Positions 1 through 9,899 of a stretch of 64,000 nt of DNA are shown here, one piece after another (position 1 is the stretch's first letter; every line of letters begins with the position of its first letter). The notes under the pieces were generated by a model that was given only the letters and a program-made list of their open reading frames with translations, made no database searches and was not told the DNA's origin. The position numbers were made by a program, and so were the translations under genes. Source of the DNA: Pseudoduganella ginsengisoli (GTDB taxonomy: Bacteria > Pseudomonadota > Gammaproteobacteria > Burkholderiales > Burkholderiaceae_D); contig NZ_WNLA01000001.1 of assembly GCF_009720865.1 (NCBI RefSeq), positions 124,001 to 188,000 of the forward strand, written 5' to 3'.

Positions 1-110
1 CTATCCTTCTGTGAACTGAACCACAGTATGCTGCATGCGATTTCACATATTCCCCGAAGCCGCGTTATGATAGGACCACGGAGATTAGCAATCACTGATG
101 GGATGCGTGC

Positions 111-842
111 ATGACCCACTTGAATGACCTGCCATTCGCGACGCTGCAGTTTTATACGACAGCGCCTTATCCTTGCAGCTACCTGGACGACCGCCAGGCC
201 CGCTCGCAAGTTGCCACCCCGTCCCACCTGATCAACGCGGACGTCTATTCCGAACTGGTACGCAACGGCTTCCGCCGCAGCGGCATCTTTACTTACCGGC
301 CATATTGCGACGGCTGCCAGGCTTGCATTCCAGTGCGCGTGGTGGCGGGCGAATTTGTGCCGACGCGCGGCCAGCGCCGCGCGTGGACCAAGCACGGGAA
401 TTTGCAGGCAGGCGTGGCAACCTTATCGTTCTCGGACGAACACTATGAACTGTACCTGCGCTACCAGAGCACGCGCCACGCGGGCGGCGGCATGGACCAG
501 GACAGCCGCGACCAGTATGCGCAATTCCTGCTGCAAAGCCGCGTCAATACGCGGCTGGTGGAATTCCGCGAACCGGATGGCATGCTGCGCATGATTTCCA
601 TTATCGATGTGCTATCGGATGGCCTGTCATCCGTGTACACGTTCTTCGACCCGGACGTGCCGGGCGCATCGTACGGCACGTACAACATCATGTGGCAAAT
701 TACACAAGCCCAGGAACTGGGGCTGCCCTACGTGTATCTCGGCTACTGGATCCGCGACAGCCAGAAGATGTCTTATAAGATCAACTTCCAGCCATTGGAG
801 GCGCGCATTAAAGGTTCATGGGCAGTCATGCCCAGGACGTAA
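111..842 (+). CDS. bpt: Aspartate/glutamate leucyltransferase (N-end rule)
   Basis: This is a 243-residue protein of the ATE/Bpt family. It transfers leucine from Leu-tRNA to N-terminal Asp or Glu, creating an N-degron for ClpS/ClpAP in the cytoplasm. The N-terminal half carries the family's cysteine cluster: C22 in APYPCSYL, and C66, C69 and C72 in YCDGCQAC. The C-terminal half has the acyl-transferase fold with YTFFDPD and [13 protein letters not shown]. Length is normal for the family. The start is the only in-frame ATG close to the conserved N-terminus; no strong ribosome binding site is visible. pyrD follows 76 bases downstream on the same strand. In related bacteria bpt usually follows aat, which would lie outside the window. 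Confidence 0.93.
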   Translation: MTHLNDLPFATLQFYTTAPYPCSYLDDRQARSQVATPSHLINADVYSELVRNGFRRSGIFTYRPYCDGCQACIPVRVVAGEFVPTRGQRRAWTKHGNLQAGVATLSFSDEHYELYLRYQSTRHAGGGMDQDSRDQYAQFLLQSRVNTRLVEFREPDGMLRMISIIDVLSDGLSSVYTFFDPDVPGASYGTYNIMWQITQAQELGLPYVYLGYWIRDSQKMSYKINFQPLEARIKGSWAVMPRT

Positions 843-918
843 GGCTGGCCGCGCAGGGTAAAATACGGGCAATTTTTCTTATTTGCCCCAAATTTCCCCG
901 TATTTTCCCGGTTCCCAA

Positions 919-1965
919 ATGTCCAAATTCCTGTATTCCCTCGCCCGTCCGTTGCTGTTTTCCATGGACGCGGAAGACGCCCACCATTTCACCCTGCCGG
1001 CCATGAAGCGCGCCGCTTCGCTGGGCCTGCTGCGCGCCATGGCGTGCCAGCCGAAAGCCGATCCGCGCACCGTGATGGGCCTGACGTTCAAGAACCCGGT
1101 GGGCCTGGCGGCTGGCCTGGACAAGGACGGCGCCTTCATTGACGCGCTGTCGGACCTGGGCTTCGGCTCCATCGAAGTGGGCACCGTGACGCCGCGCGCG
1201 CAGCCGGGCAATCCCAAGCCGCGCATGTTCCGCCTGCCCGCCGCGCAAGGCATCATCAACCGCATGGGCTTCAATAACGGCGGCGTCGATGCATTTGTCG
1301 CCAACGTGCAGTCGTCGCGCTTTTATCAAAACAAGGAAGGCATCCTGGGCCTGAACATCGGCAAGAACGCTGACACGCCGATCGAACGCGCATCCGACGA
1401 CTACCTGCACTGCCTGGAAAAAGTCTACCCTTACGCCAGCTATGTGACGGTCAACATTTCGTCGCCCAACACGAAGAACTTGCGCCAGCTGCAGGGCGGA
1501 TCGGAACTGGACGGCTTGCTGGCGCAATTGAAGCAAGCGCAGCAGCGTTTAGCCGACCAGCACAAGCGCTACGTGCCGCTGGCCCTGAAAATCGCGCCGG
1601 ACATGGATGGCGACCAGGTCAAGAACATTGCCGATGCACTGATCCGCCACCGCATCGATGGCGTCATTGCCACCAACACCACGCTGTCGCGCACAGCCGT
1701 GGAAGGCATGCAGCATGGCGCGGAAGCAGGCGGCCTGTCGGGCGCCCCCGTGTTTGAACTGTCGAACAAGGTCATTCGTTTGTTGAAAGCGGAACTGGGC
1801 GATGCGCTGCCGATCATCGGCGTGGGCGGCATCATGAAAGGCGCCGACGCGAAAGTCAAAATGGATGCGGGCGCGCAGCTGGTGCAACTGTATTCTGGTC
1901 TGATTTACGCCGGCCCTGCCCTCGTGCGCGATTGCGCGGACGCGATTCGCGGCAGCAAAGGATAA
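919..1965 (+). CDS. pyrD: Dihydroorotate dehydrogenase (quinone), class 2
   Basis: This 348-residue protein is the membrane-associated, quinone-dependent enzyme that oxidises dihydroorotate to orotate in pyrimidine synthesis. The N-terminal helix ([20 protein letters not shown]) is the class 2 membrane/quinone-binding extension. FMN-barrel motifs follow in order: [55 protein letters not shown] (with the catalytic Ser), IAPD, ATNTT, GGLSG, GVGGI and LYSGLIY. I chose ATG 919 rather than the upstream ATG 883, because conservation begins at [11 protein letters not shown]. The stop lies two bases before the next start, so the two genes are probably co-transcribed. Confidence 0.96.
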   Translation: MSKFLYSLARPLLFSMDAEDAHHFTLPAMKRAASLGLLRAMACQPKADPRTVMGLTFKNPVGLAAGLDKDGAFIDALSDLGFGSIEVGTVTPRAQPGNPKPRMFRLPAAQGIINRMGFNNGGVDAFVANVQSSRFYQNKEGILGLNIGKNADTPIERASDDYLHCLEKVYPYASYVTVNISSPNTKNLRQLQGGSELDGLLAQLKQAQQRLADQHKRYVPLALKIAPDMDGDQVKNIADALIRHRIDGVIATNTTLSRTAVEGMQHGAEAGGLSGAPVFELSNKVIRLLKAELGDALPIIGVGGIMKGADAKVKMDAGAQLVQLYSGLIYAGPALVRDCADAIRGSKG

Positions 1966-1967
1966 GC

Positions 1968-3014
1968 ATGGACTACACCACGCTCGGCAAGACCGGCTTG
2001 AAGGTCAGCAAAGTGTGCCTCGGCACGATGACCTTCGGCGAACAAAACAGTGAAGCGGATGCGCACCGCCAGCTCGATTACGCGCTCGAGCGTGGTATCA
2101 ATTTCATCGACACGGCAGAGATGTATCCCGTCATGCCCAGCCCGCACACGCAGGGCAATACGGAACGCTACATCGGGTCATGGCTGGCCAAGCCGGGCAA
2201 CCGCGCGAAGGTGGTGCTGGCGACCAAGGCTGCGGGACCAAATCCGAATATGGTGTGGGTGCGTGGCGGCCGGCAGAATTTCGATGAAGCGAATTTGCGC
2301 TTGGCAGTCGAGACCAGCCTGAAACGGCTGCAGACAGACCATATCGATTTATACCAATTGCACTGGCCCAGCCGCAATGTGCCGATCTTTGGCGCGTCGG
2401 TGTTTGACCCGGCCAAGGAGCGCACGGCGGTTGCGATTGAAGACACGCTGGCCGCGCTGGGCAAACTGGCCGATGAAGGCAAGATCCGCCACATCGGCAT
2501 TTCCAATGAAACGTCGTGGGGCGTCAGTGAATTCATCAAACAGGCTGAATTAAAAGGCTTGCCGCGCATCGCGACGATCCAGAACCTGTACAACCTGACG
2601 GCGCGGCATTATGAAACGTCGCTGCTGGACGAAACGTGCTACCGCGACAGCGTCAGCCTGCTGGCCTACAGCCCGCTGGCGTTTGGCCAGTTGTCCGCCA
2701 AGTACGTGGACAATCCCAAAGCGCACGGCCGCCTGACCATCTTCCCGGCCAACTGGAGTCCACGCTATGTGCGGCCAGCCGTTTTCGAGGCGGCCGGCAA
2801 GTACGCCAAACTGGCGCGCGCAGCAGGCATGACACCGGCGCGCATGGCGCTGGCGTGGTGCTATACGCGCTGGTTCGTCGCGTCCACCATCATCGGTGCG
2901 ACGACGATGGAGCAGTTGAAAGAAAACATTGATGCGTATGGCACGGTGCTGCCGGCGGATCTGATCGCTGCCATCGATGCCGTGCATGCGCAAGGCCCGA
3001 ATCCAGGACAGTAA
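1968..3014 (+). CDS. tas: Aldo/keto reductase, Tas (YgdS) type
   Basis: This 348-residue protein is an NADPH-dependent aldo/keto reductase of the AKR superfamily TIM-barrel fold. The N-terminus (LGTMTFGEQNSEADAH, then FIDTAEMYP) closely matches the E. coli Tas family. The catalytic tetrad can be placed: Asp and Tyr in DTAEMY, Lys in VLATKA, and His in YQLHWP. The NADPH-binding end ASTIIGATTMEQLKENI is present. ATG 1968 is two bases after the pyrD stop, so translation is probably coupled. The substrate is unknown. In E. coli, tas was found through complementation of tyrosine auxotrophy, and a physiological role here cannot be read from sequence. Confidence 0.87.
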   Translation: MDYTTLGKTGLKVSKVCLGTMTFGEQNSEADAHRQLDYALERGINFIDTAEMYPVMPSPHTQGNTERYIGSWLAKPGNRAKVVLATKAAGPNPNMVWVRGGRQNFDEANLRLAVETSLKRLQTDHIDLYQLHWPSRNVPIFGASVFDPAKERTAVAIEDTLAALGKLADEGKIRHIGISNETSWGVSEFIKQAELKGLPRIATIQNLYNLTARHYETSLLDETCYRDSVSLLAYSPLAFGQLSAKYVDNPKAHGRLTIFPANWSPRYVRPAVFEAAGKYAKLARAAGMTPARMALAWCYTRWFVASTIIGATTMEQLKENIDAYGTVLPADLIAAIDAVHAQGPNPGQ

Positions 3015-3034
3015 TTGGCGGCATACAATGCGCA

Positions 3035-3057
3035 GGGCGGGCTCTACGAACCCGCCC
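3035..3057. terminator. Hairpin between convergent genes
   Basis: A 7-bp perfect inverted repeat (GGGCGGG / CCCGCCC) with a 9-nt loop sits between the converging aldo/keto reductase and chemoreceptor genes. There is no clear T-run, so intrinsic termination is uncertain. Its position suits a bidirectional terminator. Confidence 0.45.
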
Positions 3058-3078
3058 CATGGATTCAGCATCAGTTAG

Positions 3079-4779
3079 TTAAAACTCTTCCCACCCGTCA
3101 TCCTGAGCAGCGGCTACCGCACGCTTGGACGCAGGCTTTGCTTTTGCCTCGACTTTCACCAGCATCTTCGCAGCAGGCTGCTTCACCGGCGGCGCCACCG
3201 TCAACGGCACCTGATACTGGTGCCCCGCAATCCGGAACACACTGACCGCTTCGGCCAGCAGGCTGGCCTGGTCCCTCAGCGATTGCGCGGCAGCCGCCGC
3301 CTCTTCCACCAGCGCCGCGTTTTGCTGCGTAGCGTCGTCAATCTGCACGATGGCTTCATTGACTTGCGCAATGCCGGAACTCTGCTCCTGGCTGGCGGCG
3401 GAAATCTCCGTCATGATGTCCGCCACCTGCCTGACGGCCGTGACGATGCCATCCATCGTGGCGCCCGCCTCATCCACCAGGCGCGTCCCCGTGTCGACGG
3501 TTTCCACCGATTGGCTGATCAATGCCTTGATTTCCTTGGCCGCCGCTGCAGAGCGCTGCGCCAGCGCCCGCACTTCCGACGCCACCACGGCAAAGCCCCG
3601 GCCCTGCTCTCCGGCGCGCGCCGCTTCCACGGCCGCATTCAGTGCGAGGATATTGGTCTGGAACGCGATGCCATCGATGACGGCAATGATGTCGACAATC
3701 TTGTTCGAGCTTTCCTTGATGGCGCCCATCGTCACCACCACGTCGCCCACGACCTTGCCGCCCTTGGTGGCGAAATCCGATGCCGCCACTACCAGCGCCG
3801 TCGCCTGGCGCGCGTTTTCCGCATTCTGCGTCACGGTGGACGTCAATTCTTCCATCGACGATGCGGTTTCCTCCAGGCTGGATGCCTGGGTTTCCGTGCG
3901 GGTCGACAAATCCATATTGCCGGTCGCAATTTCATTGGTCGCCGTGTTAATGGTGTCGGAACCGGACCGCACGCGGCCGACAGTCTGCACCAGGCTGTCC
4001 GTCATGTTGCGCAAGGCGCGCAGCAACTGGCCTGTTTCATCGTTGGTCTTTCCTTCAATCTGCATCGTCAAATCGCCGCCCGCCACGGCTTCCGCCACGC
4101 CCACTGCCTCGTTCAGCGGTTGCGTAATGCTGCGCGTAATCCAATACACCACCAGCGACGCCAGCACGGCGGCAATCACTGTCAGTGCAATCATCATGTT
4201 GCGCACGGAGAGATAGGCGGCATGGGCGTCCGACGACGCTTTATCAACCGCGCCGATCTGGTACTTGACCATTGCTTGCAGGGTGTCCATGTACGCGGTC
4301 TGCTCCTTGCGTACGGTGGTGAGCAGGTACTTGACACTCTCGTCGCGCTTTTCACTGTCTGCCGACATGGCCAGGAATGTCTTCTGCACAGCCAGATAGC
4401 GCTCGCGCGCCTCCACCACGGCTTTGAGCCTGGCGCTGCTTTCGGGATCCGTATCGTCGGCAATGAGTTTGGTCAGCTTGTCGAGGTGGCCGGCAATTTC
4501 CGCACGTTTATCCACTACACGCTGCAGTTCCTTCTGGACTGTGGCGGGATCGGTCGACAGCATCGCATTGCGCATCGCGCGCGCAATATCGTTGACGCCG
4601 CCGATCATTTCATAAGACTCGATTACCTTGGGCACCTTGTCGGCATCCAGGTCTGCAGTGGCGTCGGCGACCCGGCTCAGATTCGTGATGCCAATCACGG
4701 ACATGCCGATCATAAACACCAGTGATACGCCCAATCCGGCAGCCAGCCGGGCGCCAATTTTCCAGTTACTGATACCCAT
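3079..4779 (-). CDS. Methyl-accepting chemotaxis protein with C-terminal tether
   Basis: This 566-residue chemoreceptor has the standard layout. TM1 is near residues 12-32, followed by a periplasmic four-helix ligand-binding domain of about 155 residues (4HB_MCP/TarH type). TM2 is near 192-213, followed by HAMP and a long cytoplasmic coiled coil. The signalling tip has the conserved [20 protein letters not shown], which contacts CheA and CheW. Methylation-helix glutamate pairs are visible ([15 protein letters not shown]). The C-terminus is a flexible Ala/Lys/Pro-rich linker ending in GWEEF, resembling the NWETF-type pentapeptide that recruits CheR or CheB. The ligand is unknown. No other chemotaxis gene is adjacent, and the gene stands alone. 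Confidence 0.95.
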   Translation of the reverse strand: MGISNWKIGARLAAGLGVSLVFMIGMSVIGITNLSRVADATADLDADKVPKVIESYEMIGGVNDIARAMRNAMLSTDPATVQKELQRVVDKRAEIAGHLDKLTKLIADDTDPESSARLKAVVEARERYLAVQKTFLAMSADSEKRDESVKYLLTTVRKEQTAYMDTLQAMVKYQIGAVDKASSDAHAAYLSVRNMMIALTVIAAVLASLVVYWITRSITQPLNEAVGVAEAVAGGDLTMQIEGKTNDETGQLLRALRNMTDSLVQTVGRVRSGSDTINTATNEIATGNMDLSTRTETQASSLEETASSMEELTSTVTQNAENARQATALVVAASDFATKGGKVVGDVVVTMGAIKESSNKIVDIIAVIDGIAFQTNILALNAAVEAARAGEQGRGFAVVASEVRALAQRSAAAAKEIKALISQSVETVDTGTRLVDEAGATMDGIVTAVRQVADIMTEISAASQEQSSGIAQVNEAIVQIDDATQQNAALVEEAAAAAQSLRDQASLLAEAVSVFRIAGHQYQVPLTVAPPVKQPAAKMLVKVEAKAKPASKRAVAAAQDDGWEEF

Positions 4780-4853
4780 TTGACGCTCCCTTAGAGAAGG
4801 TTACATGGTGGAATTCAGTATATGGCGGAATCGGCAATGTCTTCAGGAAATTA

Positions 4854-4889
4854 TGGCGGACTGACATTTCCGCCACAGTTTGTCCGCCA
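4854..4889 (-). terminator. Possible cysB terminator with alternative pairing
   Basis: TGGCGGAC at 4854-4861 can pair with GTCCGCCA at 4882-4889, or with a nearer TTCCGCCA. The hairpin lies just downstream of the cysB stop. It has no strong T-run, so the call is tentative. Confidence 0.35.
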
Positions 4890-4892
4890 CAG

Positions 4893-5825
4893 CTATGCGG
4901 CCTCTTCCCCCGCCAGCGTGCGTTCGATTTCACGGCGGCTCAGTTCCGGCGCGAACTGCTGGATGAATTCCTGTGCATAGGCGCGCAGGTAAGCCCCGCG
5001 GCGCACGGCCAGGCGCGTGGTATTGGCGGCAAACAAGTGCGACGCTTCCACGGCGCGCAGCCCTTTGTCGCGGCCATGATCGAATGCCATCGACGCCACG
5101 ATGCCGACGCCCAGGCCCATGGCCACGTATTGCTTGATGACGTCGGAATCCATGGCCGTCAACACGATGTCCGGCTGCAAGCCTGCCCGCTCAAACGCGG
5201 CATCGAGGTGGCCCCGGCCCGTGAAACCCACGTCATACGTAATCAGCGGGAATTCCGCCAGATCTTCCAGGTGGATCGGTGAGCGCGACAGCAACGGATG
5301 GTTATCCGGCACCACGATCAAGTGGCTCCAGCGGTAGCACGGGAATGACACGAGATCCGGGAATTGCGACAAGCCTTCCGTGGCAATGCCAATGTCGGCT
5401 TTGCCCGACAAGACCCATTCCGCGATGTGTTCCGGCGAGCTCTGTTGCAAAGCAATGCGCACATCAGGGAAAGCCGTACGGAATGTCTGTACGACTTTCG
5501 GCAATGCATAGCGCGCCTGCGTGTGGGTGGCGGCAATCGTCAACGTACCACTGCTCTGGCCTGCATATTCCAGGCTGGCCTGCTGCAGGTTTTCCGCTTC
5601 CACCAGCAAGCGTTCAACGATTTTTAAAATACCTTTGCCCGGCTCCGTCAGGCCCGTCAGGCGTTTGCCGTTGCGTTCAAAGATGATGACACCGAGTTCA
5701 TCTTCCAGTTCGCGGATCTGGCGCGACACGCCGGGCTGCGACGTGTACAGCGCGTTGGCGACCTCCGTCAGGTTGTAGTTGCGGCGGGCCGCTTCACGGA
5801 TCGAGCGTAATTGCTGGAAGTTCAT
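4893..5825 (-). CDS. cysB: LysR-type sulfur regulator, CysB family
   Basis: This 310-residue LysR-type regulator is very close to CysB/Cbl. In enterobacteria that family activates sulfate-uptake and cysteine-biosynthesis genes in response to N-acetylserine or O-acetylserine. The winged HTH occupies about residues 1-60 ([19 protein letters not shown]). The effector domain follows, with the family signature [14 protein letters not shown] near residue 100. The ATG overlaps the cysA stop by four bases (ATGA), so the regulator is the last gene of the transporter operon and is translationally coupled to it. By analogy it is expected to control the sulfate genes upstream. An unlinked second CysB-like gene cannot be excluded. 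Confidence 0.92.
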   Translation of the reverse strand: MNFQQLRSIREAARRNYNLTEVANALYTSQPGVSRQIRELEDELGVIIFERNGKRLTGLTEPGKGILKIVERLLVEAENLQQASLEYAGQSSGTLTIAATHTQARYALPKVVQTFRTAFPDVRIALQQSSPEHIAEWVLSGKADIGIATEGLSQFPDLVSFPCYRWSHLIVVPDNHPLLSRSPIHLEDLAEFPLITYDVGFTGRGHLDAAFERAGLQPDIVLTAMDSDVIKQYVAMGLGVGIVASMAFDHGRDKGLRAVEASHLFAANTTRLAVRRGAYLRAYAQEFIQQFAPELSRREIERTLAGEEAA

Positions 5826-6895
5826 ACCCCTGCTCCTTCATCGACAAACACATGCAAACGTTTCGGGCGCACCACGAGGGTTTCGCCATCTTTCAAGCCC
5901 AACTGGCGGTAGCGGTCATTCGGGATGACGGCTTCAATCAGCTCGGCGTTGTCAAAGCGTTCCAGGTCCAGCTGCGCCAGCGGACCGATCGCGTGGGCGC
6001 GGCGCAGCTTGACGACGATGCCTTCCGCATCCGGCGTGTAGCGGTCGACATCGAGGTCGTGCGGACGGATGTACGCGGTGCCTTTGCTATCCTGCACGGC
6101 GCCATGGGCGGGAATATCCAGCGCGATATCGCCGCTGGTGATGACGCCTTCGTGCACCCGGCCATGGAACACGTTGACGTTGCCGAGGAAGCCATATACG
6201 AACGGCGACGCCGGGTGGTTATACACGTCATCCGGCGCGCCCAATTGCTCGACTTGCCCCTTGTTCATCAACACCACCTGGTCCGCCACTTCCAGCGCTT
6301 CTTCCTGGTCGTGCGTGACGAAAATCGACGTCACGTGCAATTCATCGTGCAGGCGGCGCAGCCAGCGGCGCAGCTCTTTACGCACTTTCGCATCCAATGC
6401 GCCAAATGGTTCATCCAGCAGCAGCACGCGCGGTTCCACGGCCAGTGCGCGGGCCAGCGCGATACGCTGGCGCTGGCCGCCGGACAATTGCGGCGGATAG
6501 CGGTCAGCCAGCCAGTCCAGTTGCACCAGGCCCAGCAAGTCCATGACCTTTTGCCGGATTTGCGATTCCGACGGACGCTCGGCGCGCGATTTCACACGCA
6601 AGCCAAACGCCACGTTTTCAAACACGGTCATGTGCTTGAACAGTGCATAGTGCTGGAACACGAAGCCCACCTGGCGTTCGCGCACGTGGCGGTCCGACGC
6701 ATCTTTACCGTCAAGCAGCACTTGGCCGGAATCCGGATGCTCGAGGCCGGCAATGCAGCGCAGCAAGGTGGTCTTGCCGCAGCCCGATGGGCCCAGCAGC
6801 GCCGTCAATTCGCCGGTCGGGAAGTCCAGCGACACATTGTTCAGGGCGACGAAATCGCCAAAACGCTTGTTGATGTTTTTAACAGCGATAGTCAT
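5822..6895 (-). CDS. cysA: Sulfate/thiosulfate ABC transporter ATPase
   Basis: This 357-residue ATPase of the sulfate/thiosulfate importer acts at the inner face of the cytoplasmic membrane. It has Walker [10 protein letters not shown] near residue 35, the signature LSGGQRQR, Walker [12 protein letters not shown], and the switch His in [11 protein letters not shown]-terminal TOBE-like region starts near residue 235 ([17 protein letters not shown]). The start overlaps the cysW stop (TGATG) and the end overlaps the cysB start (ATGA). These overlaps show one tightly packed cysTWA-cysB operon. Confidence 0.96.
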   Translation of the reverse strand: MTIAVKNINKRFGDFVALNNVSLDFPTGELTALLGPSGCGKTTLLRCIAGLEHPDSGQVLLDGKDASDRHVRERQVGFVFQHYALFKHMTVFENVAFGLRVKSRAERPSESQIRQKVMDLLGLVQLDWLADRYPPQLSGGQRQRIALARALAVEPRVLLLDEPFGALDAKVRKELRRWLRRLHDELHVTSIFVTHDQEEALEVADQVVLMNKGQVEQLGAPDDVYNHPASPFVYGFLGNVNVFHGRVHEGVITSGDIALDIPAHGAVQDSKGTAYIRPHDLDVDRYTPDAEGIVVKLRRAHAIGPLAQLDLERFDNAELIEAVIPNDRYRQLGLKDGETLVVRPKRLHVFVDEGAGV

Positions 6896-7788
6896 CAGTG
6901 TTCTCCAGAGTCGGCGCCGGCGTAGTCTTCATGGAGGCGCCATGCAATAAAGGATTTCAGGGCCAAAGTCACCAGCGCCAGCAGGGCCAGCAGCGAGGCG
7001 ACAGCAAATGCAGCCGCGAAGTTGTATTCGTTGTAGAGAATTTCCACCTGCAGCGGCACCGTATTGGTTTCACCGCGGATGTGGCCAGACACGACCGATA
7101 CGGCGCCAAACTCGCCCATGGCGCGGGCATTACACAAAATCACGCCATACAGCAGACCCCATTTGATGTTCGGCAGGGTCACGCGGAAGAAGGTTTGCCA
7201 GCCCGACGCGCCCAGCACGATGGCGGCTTCCTCTTCTTCACTGCCCTGTGCCTGCATCAGCGGGATCAATTCACGCGCCACGAACGGGAACGTGACAAAA
7301 ATCGTGGCCAGCACAATACCCGGCACGGCAAACAGGATCTTGATGTCGTGTTCTTGCAGCCATGGGCCGAACCAGCCCTGCGCGCCAAACAGCAGCACGT
7401 AAATCAGGCCGGAAATCACGGGCGACACGGAAAACGGCAAGTCGATCAGGGTCAGCAGCAAGCTCTTGCCCTTGAATTCGAATTTGGCGATGCACCACGA
7501 TGCCGCCACGCCAAACACCAGGTTCAGCGGTACCGCAATCGATGCAGTAATCAGGGTCAGCTTGATGGCAGCCAGCGCATCATCTTCACGGATGGCGGCA
7601 ATGTACGTTTCCCAGCCTTTCTTCAGCGCTTCAGTGAACACGGCCACCAGCGGCACGAACAGGAACAGGGTCAGGAAAATCAGCGCGACCGCGATCAACG
7701 CGCCTTTGACCCATGCGGGTTCCAGCACATTGTTTTGCTGAGGCAGTTCTCCCCGGCGCACGGGGACAGTTGCAGGTGCTCCACTCAT
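6895..7788 (-). CDS. cysW: Sulfate ABC transporter permease CysW
   Basis: This 297-residue inner-membrane permease has six predicted membrane segments and the binding-protein-dependent transport EAA loop ([17 protein letters not shown]). That loop contacts Cys[27 protein letters not shown] matches the CysW/CysT pattern with the conserved ARA-GEFG element. It pairs with CysT to form the sulfate channel. The start codon follows the cysT stop directly, and the stop overlaps the cysA start, indicating coupled translation. Confidence 0.95.
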   Translation of the reverse strand: MSGAPATVPVRRGELPQQNNVLEPAWVKGALIAVALIFLTLFLFVPLVAVFTEALKKGWETYIAAIREDDALAAIKLTLITASIAVPLNLVFGVAASWCIAKFEFKGKSLLLTLIDLPFSVSPVISGLIYVLLFGAQGWFGPWLQEHDIKILFAVPGIVLATIFVTFPFVARELIPLMQAQGSEEEEAAIVLGASGWQTFFRVTLPNIKWGLLYGVILCNARAMGEFGAVSVVSGHIRGETNTVPLQVEILYNEYNFAAAFAVASLLALLALVTLALKSFIAWRLHEDYAGADSGEH

Positions 7789-8685
7789 TTATTTCCCCTT
7801 ACCGGATTTGCCGCGGGCCCATGCCTGCAGCAGGTTGATGCTCAACAGCAGCACGAACGAAATCAGCAGCATGACGACAGCGATTGCCGTGGCGCCCGTG
7901 TAGTCGTATTGCTCCAGCTTGGTGATGATGAACAGCGGCGTAATTTCCGACACCATCGGCATATTGCCGGCGATGAAGATGACAGAACCGTACTCGCCCG
8001 TGGCGCGGGCAAAGGCCAGTGCAAAACCCGTCAGCAGCGATGGCAGCACGGTAGGAAACACAACGCGCGTAAAGGTTTGCCATGCGCTGGCGCCCAGACT
8101 GGCAGCCGCTTCTTCCAGTTCGCGTTCCGCATCTTCCAGCACCGGCTGCACGGTCCGCACGACGAAAGGCAAGCCTATGAACGTCAGCGCCACCATGACG
8201 CCGATCGGCGTAAAGGCGATTTTCAAGCCAAACTTGCCTTCGATGATGGAACCAAACCAGCCATTGGCCGAATACAGCGCCGTCAGCGTGATGCCGGCCA
8301 CGGCGGTGGGCAGAGCGAATGGCAAGTCCACCAGCGCGTCTACTATGCGTTTGCCGGGGAATTGGTAGCGCACCAGTACCCAGGCCACGATAAAGCCGAA
8401 CACGGCGTTGATGGTGGCGCCAATCAGCGAAGCGCCGAACGTCAGGCGGTACGACGCCATCACGCGCTCGGACGTCACGGTGCGCACGAAGTGTTCCCAG
8501 TCCATCGTGAAGGTTTTCAGGAACACGGCCGACAACGGGATCAGCACGATCAATGTCAGGTACAGCAGGGTAAAGCCCAGCGACAGGTTAAAGCCCGGCA
8601 TCACGCGGTACGGCGCCGGCCGCCTGGCCGGTTGCTGGACCGCTGCGGCCGTTGGCGAGGCCGCTTGCGCATAGGTTGCAGACAT
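7789..8685 (-). CDS. cysT: Sulfate ABC transporter permease CysT (CysU)
   Basis: This 298-residue inner-membrane permease is the partner of CysW. About six membrane segments are visible, with the EAA loop ELEEAAASLGASAWQTFTRV and the following FARATGEYGSV element. An extra N-terminal stretch of about 25 residues, rich in Ala and Pro, precedes the first helix (FNLSLGFTLLYLTLIVLIPL). It is the first gene of the cysTWA-cysB operon. A 239-bp gap separates it from tauE upstream and contains a plausible promoter. Confidence 0.95.
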   Translation of the reverse strand: MSATYAQAASPTAAAVQQPARRPAPYRVMPGFNLSLGFTLLYLTLIVLIPLSAVFLKTFTMDWEHFVRTVTSERVMASYRLTFGASLIGATINAVFGFIVAWVLVRYQFPGKRIVDALVDLPFALPTAVAGITLTALYSANGWFGSIIEGKFGLKIAFTPIGVMVALTFIGLPFVVRTVQPVLEDAERELEEAAASLGASAWQTFTRVVFPTVLPSLLTGFALAFARATGEYGSVIFIAGNMPMVSEITPLFIITKLEQYDYTGATAIAVVMLLISFVLLLSINLLQAWARGKSGKGK

Positions 8686-8722
8686 GGAAAGCCCTTATTA
8701 CAAATCCTTCTATGAAGGCGCC

Positions 8723-8773
8723 ATAATCGCATCCAGAACGCATAGAACCAACGAATGATTAATCATTTGCATA
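8723..8773 (-). promoter_or_regulatory. Predicted cysT promoter with upstream TATGCAAAT box
   Basis: On the minus strand a sigma70-like pair TTGGTT (8751-8746) and GATTAT (8728-8723) is spaced by 17 bases, about 40 bases before the cysT start. Just upstream lies a perfect 14-bp palindrome AATGATTAATCATT (8754-8767), overlapping TATGCAAAT (8773-8765). A related box occurs twice ahead of tauE. The position suits an activator site such as CysB, but this is inference. Confidence 0.5.
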
Positions 8774-8858
8774 GTCGCTGGCGCTATATACACATCGCGG
8801 AAAAATCGCCCGGACAGGCGCTTCCCCAGTAGCGGCGCGGCTTGCACTGGAAAAGCAA

Positions 8859-8891
8859 CAGGGCGGCGTGCTTGTCAGCACTACCGCCCTG
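8859..8891 (-). terminator. Hairpin downstream of the TauE gene
   Basis: CAGGGCGG and CCGCCCTG form an 8-bp stem, and an inner GTGCT/AGCAC stem extends it. It lies about 34 bases after the exporter stop on the minus strand, with only a short T tract. It could end the upstream transcript before the separate cysT promoter. Confidence 0.5.
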
Positions 8892-8924
8892 CATATATGG
8901 ATATAACGAATATATTGGAACTGC

Positions 8925-9698
8925 TTATGCGATGAGCTTTGCTGCCACGCCCATCAAGGTCATGGCCAGCATGCCGCGCAAGATGCGCTCCGGTACAGCG
9001 CGGGCAAACCATGCGCCAATAGTAATGCCCGGCACGGAACCGACCAGCAAGGTCAGCAGCAACATCCAGTTGATCGAACCCAGCCACCAGTGGCCAACTG
9101 CGGCAATCGCGGTCAGGGGCACAGCATAAGCGATGTCGGTGCCAGCCACTTCAGCCGAGCTCAGTTGTGGATACATCAAGACCAGCAAGGTCGCGCCAAC
9201 CGCGCCGGCGCCGATCGACGACACTGTCACCAGCGTGCCCAGCACCGCGCCTGCCACCACCGTGGCAATTGCCAGCGTACGGCCTTGCAACTGGCGCTCG
9301 GGATGCGCCGTGATCCAGGCCAGCATTTTCTTTTTGAACAGCAGCGCCACCACGGTCAGCATCACGGAGCCGGCAATCGAATAGCGGATGACTTGACCGA
9401 TTTCCTTGTCCAGCGCGCCAAATTGTTTAAGTGCAATTGCTGCAACCACTGCGGCCGGCAAGGCGCCGTAGCACAGCAGGCGCACGATATCCCAGCGTAC
9501 GGTGCCGCGTACGCGGTGCGTCACGGTACCGGCGGTTTTCGTAATGGAAGCAAAGGCCAGGTCAGTGCCCACGGCCACGGAGGGATTGATGCCGAATATC
9601 AACGTCAACAGCGGGGTCATCAGCGAACCGCCACCGACACCGGTCATGCCGACCAGGATGCCTACTGCAAAACCCGAAATGACAAACGAAATATCCAT
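8925..9698 (-). CDS. TauE/SafE (TSUP) family exporter, possibly for sulfite
   Basis: This 257-residue polytopic membrane protein belongs to the TSUP family. The conserved repeats GMTGVGGGSLMTPLL (about residue 18) and SIGAGAVGATLL (about residue 160) mark the two halves of an inverted-repeat transporter of seven to eight helices. Family members export sulfoacetate, sulfite or other organosulfur anions. Its place between the sulfate-binding protein and cysTWA suggests export of surplus sulfite or a related anion; this is inference. The start is supported by a strong AGGAGG six bases upstream. Two related 13-mers lie about 63-98 bases upstream of the start. Confidence 0.85.
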   Translation of the reverse strand: MDISFVISGFAVGILVGMTGVGGGSLMTPLLTLIFGINPSVAVGTDLAFASITKTAGTVTHRVRGTVRWDIVRLLCYGALPAAVVAAIALKQFGALDKEIGQVIRYSIAGSVMLTVVALLFKKKMLAWITAHPERQLQGRTLAIATVVAGAVLGTLVTVSSIGAGAVGATLLVLMYPQLSSAEVAGTDIAYAVPLTAIAAVGHWWLGSINWMLLLTLLVGSVPGITIGAWFARAVPERILRGMLAMTLMGVAAKLIA

Positions 9699-9760
9699 GC
9701 AATCCTCCTAGAGTTCGCAAGAGTACGGGAGGTTGCCTGGGTAGCAAACAACAGAGTGCT

Positions 9761-9796
9761 TATTTGCTTATGCAGAAGTGACGTATTTGCATATGC
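9761..9796 (-). promoter_or_regulatory. Paired 13-mer direct repeats upstream of tauE
   Basis: TATTTGCTTATGC (9761-9773) and TATTTGCATATGC (9784-9796) are direct repeats differing at one base. They start 23 bp apart, about two helical turns. Read on the minus strand they give GCATAAGCAAATA and GCATATGCAAATA. A similar box precedes cysT. They are candidate binding sites for a dimeric activator, plausibly CysB. Confidence 0.5.
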
Positions 9797-9819
9797 GGAA
9801 AATGACAAAGCGAAGACCC

Positions 9820-9882
9820 ATGCTGAGCATCCGAAGCCAGCTCAGCATGGATTCCCGCGGGGACCAAGTCTTTCGCGGGAAT
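9820..9882. repeat. Double hairpin, dRS3/REP-like
   Basis: Two perfect 9-bp inverted repeats lie side by side downstream of the peroxiredoxin stop. The first is ATGCTGAGC (9820-9828) with GCTCAGCAT (9840-9848). The second is ATTCCCGCG (9851-9859) with CGCGGGAAT (9874-9882). The ATTCCC...GGGAAT ends resemble the neisserial dRS3 element in style, though the spacer here is longer. No other copy is in the window. It may be a dispersed repeat that also ends transcription. Confidence 0.55.
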
Positions 9883-9899
9883 GACAGCGCGGCTGCCGT

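Noticed and set aside
1..114. Open reading frame from the window edge ending in TGA that overlaps the bpt ATG (ATGA), possibly the tail of an upstream gene such as aat.
   Set aside because: The translated end does not look like the C-terminus of Aat, and the codons (ATA, GGA, AGA, TTA, CGG) are unlike the GC-rich codon use around it. Four-base overlap alone is not enough.
6898..8715. Long plus-strand open frame of 605 codons antisense to cysW and cysT.
   Set aside because: It is a shadow of two well-supported permease genes in GC-rich DNA. Its composition (very rich in His, Gln and Arg) is typical of antisense translation.
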